Origin: Dipteris shenzhenensis
Lineage: Eukaryota > Polypodiophyta > Polypodiopsida > Gleicheniales
Assembly (NCBI GenBank): GCA_047967505.1
Contig: CM106539.1
DNA: 64,000 nucleotides
Strand: one strand, 5' to 3'
The position numbers and the translations under genes were made by a program. This document shows, piece after piece, positions 17,931 to 28,562 of this stretch; position 1 is the stretch's first letter, and each line of letters begins with the position of its first letter. The notes under the pieces were generated by a model that made no database searches, was not told the origin of the DNA, and saw only the letters and a program-made list of their open reading frames with translations.

Positions 17931-18689
17931 ATGCGATAATATTAGAAAATTCTCGGTATGTGTATATGTGTGTGTGTGTGGCAAACAATTTTGATACAAC
18001 AAAGTAAACACCTAGTGCACAAATTATGCACTTCATACCTTGAGTAAATAAGCTTGTTGATGAGGATAAATATGCCCTTGAATAAAAGCACAATTGTCGT
18101 ATGACCACAATAGGATCGCTTTGACACCTGTGATTTTGCCCACATGTAAGTTTGCAAATAGTATAAAAAATCATATAATAACATGTTAATAGTTTGCAAA
18201 TGGGAAGTGGAAGTGGGAGTGAGGAGGGAGGAGTGGAATGGGAGAGGGAAGTAATAGGGGTGTATGATAATAAGTATAAAAAATAGTATAATAATATATT
18301 AATAGTTTTCAAATGGCAAGTGAGTAATGGGAAGTGGAAGTGAGAGTGGGGAGGGAAGAATGGAATGGGAGAGGGGAAGGTAATAGGGGAGTAGGATAAT
18401 AAGGGAGTGAAATGAGTGAGGGGAGTTAATAGGGGATGAAAAAGAGGAGGGTGAGATGGGGAAATATGGGATTTTGGGAAATGGGAGGAGTATGGGACGT
18501 GGTGGAAATGTGGGATGGGAGTGGTGGCAATGGGAGAGGAAGAAGAAATGGATGGGGGGAGGGCTAATGGAAGATTGGGATGAGGGATGGGGGTCCAATG
18601 GGAGAGGGGGAGTAATGGGAGGCAATGGGAGAGGGGATAAATAAAAAGCCAATAGGAGAGAGGGGAGGAATGGAAAGCCAATAGGAGAG
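17931..18689. repeat. Unassigned AT-rich DNA, then G-rich minisatellite
   Basis: 17,931-18,200 has no recognisable feature beyond a short (TG)n at 17,960-17,980. 18,200-18,689 consists of imperfect units with GTGGGAGTGAGGAGGGA, GGAATGGGAGAGGGGAA and AATAGGGG; long Pro-rich minus-strand frames here are artefacts. Confidence 0.6.
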
Positions 18690-18900
18690 GAGGAAAACCT
18701 AATTTTTCTTATATATAGTCTTTCTTCTTCATTCATTCTCCCCTCATTTCATTCATTGAAGCAAGAAAGCAAGGACGATCAAGAAAGCAAGGCAAGAAGA
18801 GCAAGAAAGCAAGAAAGAGCAAACTTACAAACTTTTTCCAGGTACTTGCAAATTTTTTTGTTTAATTCTTAATCTAGATTTTTTTTTAAAAATTTGAAGA
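18690..18900 (+). promoter_or_regulatory. Promoter and leader related to the element family
   Basis: TTTTTCTTATATATA has TATATATA at 18,710-18,717. It is followed by TTCATTCATTCTCCCCTCATTTC, a purine-rich leader (AAGAAAGCAAGG units), and CTTTTTCCAG|GTACTTGCA with the donor at 18,841/18,842. The same order and spacing occur in copies B and C. What follows is a G-rich palindromic array instead of the usual intron, so this is either a diverged copy or a rearranged 5' end. Confidence 0.6.
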
Positions 18901-18949
18901 GAGAGGAACTAGAGAGAGAGAGGTTCCTGGCGACTGCCAGGAGGGGAGG

Positions 18950-21010
18950 AGAAGGAGAGGATGGAGGGGGGGGGAGGGGAGGGAGGGGCGGGGGCAGGGT
19001 CGAGGGGGGAGGGGGGGGAGGGGAGCCGAGTAGGGAGGGGGGGGAGGGAGGGGCAAGGGCGAGGGCGGGGTCGAGGGAGGGAGGGAGGGGGGGTTCTGGC
19101 GGGGTCGAGGGAGGTAGGGAGGGGGGGGAGGGAGGGGCGTTGGCAAGGGCGGGGTCGAGGGATGGAGGGAGGGGGGCAAGTTCTAGCGGCCGCGGTCGCC
19201 AGGACCCCTGGAGGGGGGAGGGGAGGGAGGGGGTGGGAGGCGAGGGAGGGAGGGAGGGGGGGGTTTTGGCGGCCACGGCCACCAGGACCCCTCGGAGGGG
19301 GGAGGGGAGGGAGGAGGTAGGGGGGTTCTGGCGGCCGTGGCCACCAGAATCCCAAGGAGGGGGGGAGGGGAGGGGGGGGAGGGGAGCTAGGTAGGGAGGG
19401 GGGGGAGGGAGGGAGGGGGGGTCTGGCGGCTGCGGCCGCCAGGACCCCCTGGAGGGGGGAGGGGAGGGAGGGGGTGGGGGAGCGGGAGCAGAGGGGAGGG
19501 AGGGGGGGGGGAAGGGAGGGGGGGGAGGGGGGGGGGAAGGGAGGGGGGGAGGGGTCAAGGGGTCGAGGGAGGGAGGGGGGGGTCTGGCGGCCGCGGGCGC
19601 CAGGACCCCCTAGAGGGGGGGGGAGGGAGGGGGTGGGGGAGGGTTCTGGCGGCCACGCCGCCAAAACCCAAGGAGGGGGGGAGGGGAGGGGGGGAGGGGA
19701 GCCGGGTAGGGAAGGGGGGGAGGGGAGCGGGGGCAAGGTCGAGGGAGGGAGAGGGGGGTCTGGCAGCCACTACCGCCAGGACCCCCTGCAGGGGGGAGGG
19801 GAGGGAGGGGGTGGGGGGGGTTCTTGCAGCTGCCAGAACCCCAAGGAGGAGGGGAGGGGAGGGGGGGGAGGGGAGTGGAGTAGGGAGGGGGGGGCTACCG
19901 GTCACGTCCACCAAAACCCAAGGAGGGGGGAAGGGGAGGGGGGGGAGGGGAGCTGGGTAGGGAAGGGGGGGGGAGGGGAGCGGGGGCGGGGTCGAGGGAG
20001 GGAGGGGGGGAGCGGAGGGGGGGAGGGGAGCCGGGTAGGGAAGGGGGGGGGAGCCGCCAGACCCCTTGAGGGGGGAGGGGAGGGAGGTGGGGAGCGGGGG
20101 GGGGAGGGGAGCCAGGTAGGGAAGGGGGGGGAGGGGAGCGGGGGCGGGGTCGAGGGAGGGAGGGGGGGAGGTCTGGCGATCGCGGTCGCCAAGACCCCCT
20201 AGAGGGGGAGGGGAGGGAGGGGGTGGGGGGGGTTCTGGCGGCCACGGCCGCCAAAACCCAAGCAGGGGGGAGGGGAGGGGGGCAGGGGAGCCGCGAGTAG
20301 GGAGGGGGGGAGGGGAGCGGGGGCGGGGTCGAGGGAGGGAGGGGGGGTTTGGCGGCCGCAGCCGCCAGGACCCCCTGGAGGGGGGAGGGGAGGGAGGGGG
20401 TGGGGGGGTTTTTGGCAGTCGCGGCTGCCAGAACCCAAGGAGGGGGGGGGAGGGGAGGGGGGCGAGGGGGGGTTCTGGCGGCCGTGGCCGCCAAAACCCA
20501 AGGAGGGGGGGAGGGGAGCCGGGGAGGGAGGGAGGGCTTGGGGCGGGGTCGAGAGGGGGGGTTGGCGGCCACAGCCGCGAGGACCCCCTGGAGGGGGGAG
20601 GGGAAGGGAGGGGGTGGGGGGGGTTCTAGCGGCGGAGAGAGGGGAGGGGAGGCGGGCGAGGGGAGCTGGGTAGGGAGGGGGGGCGGGGGCGAGGGCGAGC
20701 GAGGGAGGGAGGGGGGTTCTAGTGGCTGCGCCCGCTAGGACCCTCCAGGGGGGAGGGGAGGGAGGGGCTGGGGGGGAGGGAGGGGGTGGGGGTTGAGGGG
20801 AGGGCGAGGTCGAGGGAGGGAAGGGGGGTGAGGGGAGGGCAGGGTCGAGGGATGGAGGGAGGGAGGGACAGGGGGAGCGGAGTGGAAGGAGACAGAGAGG
20901 AGAGGAGGGAGGGGAGAGAGAAGGAGAGAGAGAGAGGGAGAGGAGAGGAGGGAGCAAAAGGAGAGAGAGGGGAGAGGAGGGAGGGGAGGGAGAGAGAGAG
21001 TGAGGGGAGG

Positions 21011-21064
<54 letters not shown>

Positions 21065-21104
21065 GGTATGGGAGAGAGAGAGAGAGTGAGGGAGAGAGAA
21101 GCAA
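18950..21104. repeat. Long G-rich minisatellite with regular GC palindromes
   Basis: About 1.9 kb of GGGGA/GGGAGG is punctuated roughly every 100 bp by palindromes such as GGCGGCCGCGGTCGCCAGG and GGCGGCCGCAGCCGCCAGGA, often followed by CCCCTGGAGGGGGGAGGGGA. From 20,880 it turns into (GA)n with CGAGGGAGG remnants. Long Pro-rich or Gly-rich frames on both strands are compositional and not genes. G runs this dense could form quadruplexes and the palindromes hairpins. Confidence 0.85.
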
Positions 21105-21681
21105 GGCGAGAGGTCAAATTCTTACAAGAGCGACAAATAAGATTTGACTTAGAAAAAGAATGAAAGGGACTTACGAGAAGAAAGTATCAAGAAGAATGTT
21201 GAACACAAATTTGAATTCTTACACTTTTTCTAGGTACTTGCATTCTTTTTCATTCGTCTTGTAATTCTTTTTCTTTACTTACAATTCTTTTTCAATTGGT
21301 TTCTTGTTAAAGTTTTTGAGTTCTATTTCTTAAAATTCATCTTGTAATTCTTTTTTTTTACTTACAATTCTTTTTCAATTAGTTTATTGTTAAAGTTTTT
21401 GAGGAGGGGGGTTTTTTAGAAGGCATTACAATTCTTTTTAAATTAGTTCTTATTTGAGTTTTTGAGTTCTATTTTAATTAGTTTCTTATTTATATTTGAG
21501 TTTGTAAATTTGAGAAATGAGAGAGAATAGGGAGGGACAGAAAGAGAGAGGAGAGAGGGAAAGAGAGAAATTAAGAGAGAGAAGAGGGGCTCTTGGCGGC
21601 CGTGGCAGCCAAAGGGAGAGAGAGAATAGAAATGAGAGAGAGAATGAGAAATGAGAGGAGTAGGGAGGGAGAGAAAGAGAG

Positions 21682-21731
<50 letters not shown>

Positions 21732-21939
21732 CACAGAGAGAAGAGGGGTTCCTTAAATGGGAGAGAAGAATAGGGAGGGAAAGAAAGAGAGAGGAGAGAG
21801 GGGGAGAGAGATTAAGAGAAAGAAGAGGGTCTCCTGGCGACCGTGGCTGCTTGCGGGAGGGAGAGAGTAGGGAGAGAGAGGGAGAGAGAGAGAAAGAGAG
21901 AGAGAAAGAAAGAGAGAGAGAGAGGGAAAGAGAGAGAGG

Positions 21940-21987
<48 letters not shown>

Positions 21988-22797
21988 GATGTTTAAGAGA
22001 ATGAAATGTGGTGAGAGGAGAGAGGGAAAGAGAGAAATTAAGAGAGAGAAGAGGGGCTCTTTGGGGCCATGGCTGCCAAAGGGAGAGAGAGAATGAGAAA
22101 TGAGAGAGAAGAGTAGGGAGGGAGAGAAAGAGAGAGAGGGAGAGAGAAGAGGGGATCCTTAAATGAGAGAGAAGAGTAGGGAGGGAAAGAAAGAGAGAGC
22201 TGAGACATGGCCTCCAAAGGGAGAGAGAGAATGAGAAATGAGAGAGAAGAGTAGGGAGGGAGAGAAAGAGAGAGAGGGAGAGAGACAAGAGATTAAGAGA
22301 GAGAAGAGGGGCTCCTTAAATGAGAGAGAAGAGTAGGGAGAGAAAGAAAGAGAGAGCTGAAAGAGGGAGAGAGAGAAGAGAGTCTCCTGGCGGCAATGAG
22401 AGAGAAGAGTACGGAGGGAAAGAAAGAGAGGGAGGGAGAGGGAGAGAGAGAGAGAGAGAAGAGAAGAGGGAGACTTAGGGAGAGAGAAAGAGAGAGAGGG
22501 AGAGAGAGAGAAAGAGAGAGAGGGAGAGAGAGGGAATGAAACTTCTCTGCTAGAAGAGTAGGGAGGGAGAGGGAGGGAGAGAGAGGGAGAGAGAGAGAGA
22601 GAGAAGAGAAGAGGGAGACTTAGGGAGAGAGAAAGAGAGAGAGGGAAAGAGAGAGAGAAAGAGAAAGAGAGAGAGAGAGAGAGAGATAGAGAGAGAGAGA
22701 GGGAGAGAGAGGGAGGAATGAAACTTCTGTGCTAGAGGGAGGGAGAGAGTAGGGAGGGAGAGGGAGAGAGAGAGAGAGAAGAGAGGAGGGAGACTTA

Positions 22798-22848
<51 letters not shown>

Positions 22849-23110
22849 AGAAGGGAGACTTAGGAAGAGAGAGATAAAGAGAGAGGGAGAGAGAATGAAA
22901 CTTCTAGCAGTCGTGGCCGCCAAGCGAGGGAGGTAGAGAGAGAGACAGAGAGAGAGACTTCTCGCAGCTGTGGCCGCCAAGGGAGGGAGGGAGGGAGGAA
23001 GGCTGAGAGAGATTAAGAGAGAGAATTTAGAGAGAGAGAGAGAGACATAGAGAGGAAAAGAATGACAAATCCTAGCGGCCAAGAGGATAGAGGTAGGGAG
23101 GTAGAGAGGC

Positions 23111-23175
<65 letters not shown>

Positions 23176-24245
23176 GAGAGAGATGAAGAGAGAGAGAAAT
23201 AATTACAAATCCTAGGGGGAGAGAGAGAGATAAAAAGAGAGAATGAAAAATCTTAGCTGCCATCGGAGGGAGAGAAAGAGAGACTTGAGATAAACTAAGA
23301 GAGAGAATGAGTGGGATGAGGACAGAGAGGGAAACACATAAGAGTTGTCAGAGAGAGAGAGAGAGAGAGATTAAGAGAGAGAATGAGGTGTCTTGACTAT
23401 GGCTACAGAGAGATTTAGGAGTCGAGAGAGAGAAAGAGAGAAAGTAAAGAGAGTTTTATATATTTACATGTTTTATATTATACTTTTAAAAAATTATAAA
23501 AGAGTGAATTTATGGTTTGTTTTGAAGGTGAGATAATATTTTTATATATATTCATCTTTTAAATTGAAAAATGTTAACTTTTCTTTAGATACTTGTTCTT
23601 CATTTCTCTCACATGCAGGTTTAGCCTCTACATCAAATCCCCTTCTTTTGCATATTTAAGCCTCTTAAACTCCAGCACATTAAAATGAACACAGAAAAAG
23701 AAATTATTTATTGCTTTTCTTTGCTTCGACGGTTGGTTTAGCATAGTTTAGCATAGATTAGATTGCCTTAGAGGAGAGACAATTCTCCAAGTTGCCAATC
23801 GAAGCCATGCTCAAATTTTTCAAACTAGTTCCTAATCGTTGTCAATCCCTTCGCTCACATGTGGTTTAACACTCATAACATGCTATTAAATAAGACCTTT
23901 TACCATTTACCAAGAAGTTTATCAGTGGGCAGATTGCATGAGCAGATATCAGTGGACAGATTACATGTCATGGGACATATTGGAGCTTGATGATTATTGG
24001 TTATTTTTATTGCATTTGTATGAATATTTAAGCTCATTTATTGTCATAAAAAACCTTGTAAAGCCTTCTATGCTATTTTTTACATTTATTGTCATATGAA
24101 GCGCCTTGTAATAAACCCGACCATCCCGAGCATTCACTATTTAACGAGTATCAGTGGGCCGCATAAGTAGATATCATGTGGGCTGCATAAGTGGATATCA
24201 GTGGAACAGTTTTTAGTGGGTAGATTGCATCAGTTGGGTATCAGT
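21105..24245 (+). mobile_element. Fragment D: 5' end and part of the first intron of the element
   Basis: It begins with AATTCTTACAAGAGCGACAAA, as copy C does near 61,340. It contains CTTTTTCTAG|GTACTTGCA (about 21,228), the ~85-bp AT-rich intron repeats, GA-rich intron (about 21,500-23,450) and the AT-rich intron end (23,456-24,245). It breaks off after GGGTATCAGTGCA, inside the intron and about 170 bp before the expected ORF1. Copy B's 5' region follows directly. It has no coding part. Confidence 0.7.
21500..23450. repeat. GA microsatellite block of fragment D with GC palindromes
   Basis: (GA)n and GAGAGGGA units are punctuated by GGCGGCCGTGGCAGCC (about 21,596), GGCGACCGTGGCTGC (about 21,836), AGCAGTCGTGGCCGCC (about 22,906) and CGCAGCTGTGGCCGCC (about 22,964). 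Open frames here (Arg/Glu or Ser/Leu rich) are artefacts. Confidence 0.85.
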
Positions 24246-24705
24246 GCAATGAAAGGGACTTACGAGAAGAAAGTATCAAGAAGAATGTTGAACACAAATT
24301 TGAATTCTTACAACTAAGAGTAGAACTATCACGAGCAAGAGCGACAAATAAGATTCTTGCTCAAATAAGATTTAACTTACTATCACGAGCAATAGCAACA
24401 AATAAGATTTGACTTACGAAAAGAATGAAAGGGACTTATGAGAAGAAAGTATCAAGAAGAATGTTGAACACAAATTTGAATTCAAAAGGAACGTACGAGA
24501 AGAAAGTATAGAACACATTATAATGAATTCAAATTTCCCTCTCTTTTTTGAAAATTCAAATTTATGCATGGGAGGAGTGGGCTAGTTTTTCTTATATATA
24601 CTCTTCTTTCCATTCATTCATTCTCACTCTCTCCTCATTTCATTGAAGTAACCAAGAGCTGAAGAGAAAGGATAAGCAGAGCCTTACTTTTTTCACTTTT
24701 TCTAG
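24246..24705 (+). promoter_or_regulatory. Promoter and leader exon of copy B
   Basis: Repeats of GATTTGACTTAC and AGTATCAAGAAGAATGTTGAA lead to GGGCTAGTTTTTC and TATATATA (24,593-24,600). The CATTCATTCATT tract and a purine-rich leader follow. The leader ends in CTTTTTCTAG (24,705) before the donor GTACTTGCA. The TATA box is about 105 bp upstream of that donor, so the leader exon is short. Confidence 0.65.
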
Positions 24706-25966
24706 GTACTTGCATTCTTTTTCATTCATCTTGTAATTCTTTTTCTTTACTTACAATTCTTTTTCAATTAGTTTCTTGTTAAATTTTTTGAGTTCTATTT
24801 CTTAAAATTCGTCTTGTAATTCTTTTTCTTTACTTACAATTCTTTTTCAATTAGTTTCTTGTTAAAGTTTTTAAGTTCTATTTCTTAAAATTCGTCTTGT
24901 AATTCTTTTTCTTTACTTACAATTCTTTTTCAATTAGTTTATTGTTAAAGTTTTTGAGGAGGGGGGTTTTTTAGAAGGCATTACAATTCTTTTTAAATTA
25001 GTTTCTTATTTGAGTTTTTGAGTTTTATTTTAATTAGTTTCTTATTTATATTTGAGTTTGTAACTTTGAGAAATGAGAGAGAATAGGGAGGGAGAGAAAG
25101 AGAGAGGAGAGAGGGAAAGAGAGAAATTAAGAGAGAGAAGAGGGGCTCTTGGCGGCCGTGGCCGCCAAAGGGAGAGAGAGAATAGAAATGAGAGAGAGAA
25201 TGAGAAATGAGAGAGGAGTAGGGAGGGAGAGAAAGAGAGAGAGGAGAGAGGGAGAGAGAGAGAGAGATTCACAGAGAGAAGAGGGGCTCCTTAAATGAGA
25301 GAGAAGAGTAGGGAGGGAAAGAAAGAGAGAGGAAGAGGGGGAGAGAGATTAAGAGAGAGAAGAGGGTCTCCTTGCGGCCGTGGCTGCTTGAGGGAGGGAG
25401 AGAGTAGGGAGAGAGAGGGAGAGAGAGAAAGAGAGAGAGGGAGAGAGAGAGAAAGAGAGAGAGAGAGGGAAAGAGAGAGAGGGAGAGAGAGAGAAAGAGA
25501 GAGAGGGAGAGAGAGGGAGAGAAAGAGAAGTTTAAGAGAATGAAACGTGGCGAGAGGAGAGAGGGAAAGACAGAAATTAAGAGAGAGAAGAGGGGCTCTT
25601 CAGGGCCATGGCCACCAAAGGGAGAGAGAGAATGAGAAATGAGAGAGAAGAGTAGGGAGGTAGAGAAAGAGAGAGAGGGACAGAGACAAGAGATTAAGAG
25701 AGAGAAGAGGGGCTCCTTAAATGAGAGAGAAGAGTAGAGAGGGAAAGAAAGAGAGAGCTGAGAGAGGGAGAGAGAGAAGAGAGTGTCCTGGCAGCAACGA
25801 GAGAGAAGAGTAGGGAGGGAAAGAAAGAGAGAGCTGAGAGAGGGAGAGAGAGATAAAGAGAGTCTCCTGGCGGCCGTGGCTGCTAGAGGGAGGGAGGGAG
25901 TAGGGAGGGAGAGGGAGAGAGAGAGAGAGAAGAGAAGAGGGAGACTTAGGGAGAGAGAAAGAGAGA

Positions 25967-26005
<39 letters not shown>

Positions 26006-26083
26006 AGAGAGGGAATGAAACTTATGTGCTAGAGGGAGGGAGAGGGAGAGAGAGAGAGAGAGAAGAGAGGAGGGAGACTTAGG

Positions 26084-26142
<59 letters not shown>

Positions 26143-26236
26143 GAGAGAAGAGAGAAGGGAGACTTAGGGAGAGAGAGATAAAGAGAGAGGGAGAGAGAAT
26201 GAAACTTCTAGCAGCCGTGGTCACCAAGAGAGGGAG

Positions 26237-26286
<50 letters not shown>

Positions 26287-26444
26287 CTTGCAGCCGTGGC
26301 CACCAAGGGAGGGAGGGAGGGACGGAGGCAGGAAGGTTGAGAGAGATTAAGAGAGAGAATTCAGAGAGAGAGAGAGAGACATAGAGAGGGAAAGAATGAC
26401 AAATCGTAGCGGCCAAGAGGATAGAGGTAGGGAGGTAGAGTGGC

Positions 26445-26500
<56 letters not shown>

Positions 26501-27904
26501 AGAGGAGAGAGAGAGAGAGAGGAGAGAGATGGAGAGAGAGAAATAATTACAAATCCTAGGGAGAGAGAGAGAGATAAAGAAAGAGAATGAAAAATCTTAG
26601 CCACCATGGGAGGGAGAGAAAGAGAGACTTGAGATAAACTAAGAGAGAGAATGAGTGGGATGAGGATAGAGAGGGAAACACATAAGAGTTGTCAGAGAGA
26701 GAGAGAGAGAGAGAGAGAGATTAAGAGAGAGAATGAGGTGTCTTGACTATGGCTACAGAGAGATTTAGGAGTCAAGAGAGAGAGAGAGAGAGAAAGTAAA
26801 GAGAGTTTTATATATTTACATGTTTTATATTATACTTTTAAAAAATTATAAAAGAGTGAATTTATGGTTTCTTTTGAAGGTGAGATAATATTTTTATATA
26901 TATTCATCTTTCAAATTGGAAAATGTTAACTTTTCTTTAGATACTTGTTCTTCATTTCTCTCACATGCAGGTTTAGCCTCTACATCAAAACCCCTTCTTT
27001 TGCATATTTAAGCCTCTTAAACACCAGCACATTAAAATGAACATAGAAAAAGAAATTATTTATTGCTTTTCTTCGCTTCGATGGTTGGTTTAGCATAGTT
27101 TAGCATAGATTAGATTGCCTTAGAGGAGAGACAATTCTCCAAGTTGCCAATCGAAGCCATGCTCAAATTTTTCAAACTAGTTCCTAATCGTTGTCAGTCC
27201 CTTCGCTCACATGCGGTTTAACACTCATAACATGCTATTAAATAAAACCTTTTACCATTTACCAAGAAGTTTATCAGTGGGCAGATTGCATGAGTAGATA
27301 TCAGTGGACAGATTACATATATCAGTGCACAGATTACATGTCATGGGACATATTGGAGCTTGATGATTATTGGTTATTTTTATTGCATTTGTATAAACAT
27401 TTAAGCCCATTTATTGTCATAAAAAACCTTTTAAAGCCTTCTATGCTATTTTTTACATTTATTGTCATATGAAGCGCCTTGTAATAAACCCGACCATCCC
27501 GAGCATTCACTATTTAATGAGTATCAGTGGGCCGCATAAGTAGATATCATGTGGGTTGCATAAGTGGATATCAGTAGAGCAGTTTTTAGTGGGTAGATTG
27601 CATCAATTGGGTATCAGTGATATCAATGGATGGACAGATTATATGTCATCATGAAGATTGAAGCTTTATGACTAGAGGGCAAATCAATGGATGGACAGAT
27701 TACATGTCTTCACGAAGATTGAAGCTTTATCACTAGAAGACATTTTATATTATTGTAAAGCTTTATCGGCTAATTTTTTTACATTTGTACAAATATTTAA
27801 GCCTTGTAAAGCCTTCTAGGCTATTTCCCACATTTATTGTATCAAGCATTGTATATTGTACTTTACTTGTATGTATCTAAATTCTTCATTATCTTTTCTT
27901 GTAG
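24706..27904 (+). other. First intron of copy B (GA-rich)
   Basis: Donor GTACTTGCA at 24,706; acceptor CTTTTCTTGTAG at 27,904. It contains three ~85-bp AT-rich repeats (24,720-24,960), a GA block (25,075-26,815) with GC palindromes such as GGCGGCCGTGGCCGCC (about 25,152), and an AT-rich end with repeated ATCAGTGGACAGATTACAT motifs and duplicated ATGGATGGACAGATTA units (27,620-27,710). Confidence 0.65.
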
Positions 27905-27908
27905 GATT

Positions 27909-28511
27909 ATGGAGCAATCAACTAATGTGGGGGCTATCCTAAATGACAATGAGATCAGAGAATGGGTTTCTGATGTCACTTTGAATTTGAAAGGAAAGGA
28001 ATATAGCCCCAATGGCTTTAGTAGGTGGACTCCATATCACATGGGTAGAGGAGCTTGGTTTCTTCATCAAAAGGAAAAGAGACTCTTTCTACTTATGTCA
28101 AAAAGGGAGTTCAATGGTGTTGAAGATCCATGGGATGCTACTTTCTTCAAAGAAGATATGACTTCAAGCCTTGTAGTAGGCATAATGATAGAGCCAAAAG
28201 AGACATTTATGGATATTTTTACAAAGAGTTCAGATCCTGAAGTTGGAAGTCTTCATTTTGTTGTGTCAAGGAGAGACTCAAAGACCTTTGTGATGCCTCC
28301 TCCTCAACCATCAAAGTTTCCAGAGCTGCAAAGTGCATTGGAGGCTCTTTCATATACTTGGGAGCAATTTCCTAGTGTGGTGGCAAAAAGGATGAATGCA
28401 AAGATAATGTTTGAGTACTTTCAGGATGCACAATATGCTCCTCATATTCAAGGATCTTCACATGAAGGAGATCAAAAAGCTCAGACTTCGATGCAGGGAC
28501 AAGAAGAATAG
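27909..28511 (+). CDS. ORF1 of copy B, unknown protein, 200 aa
   Basis: Full-length counterpart of copy A ORF1, starting four bases after the acceptor. Differences are mostly conservative single residues. It ends at TAG 28,509-28,511, the same codon as in A, and is followed in frame by ORF2 homology after 17 codons. It is the only coding unit of copy B with no disabling change. Function unknown. Confidence 0.55.
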   Translation: MEQSTNVGAILNDNEIREWVSDVTLNLKGKEYSPNGFSRWTPYHMGRGAWFLHQKEKRLFLLMSKREFNGVEDPWDATFFKEDMTSSLVVGIMIEPKETFMDIFTKSSDPEVGSLHFVVSRRDSKTFVMPPPQPSKFPELQSALEALSYTWEQFPSVVAKRMNAKIMFEYFQDAQYAPHIQGSSHEGDQKAQTSMQGQEE

Positions 28512-28562
28512 GCACACTATCACAAACGTGTAGAACATGAGTGCAAACTTCTAGAGCAAGAA

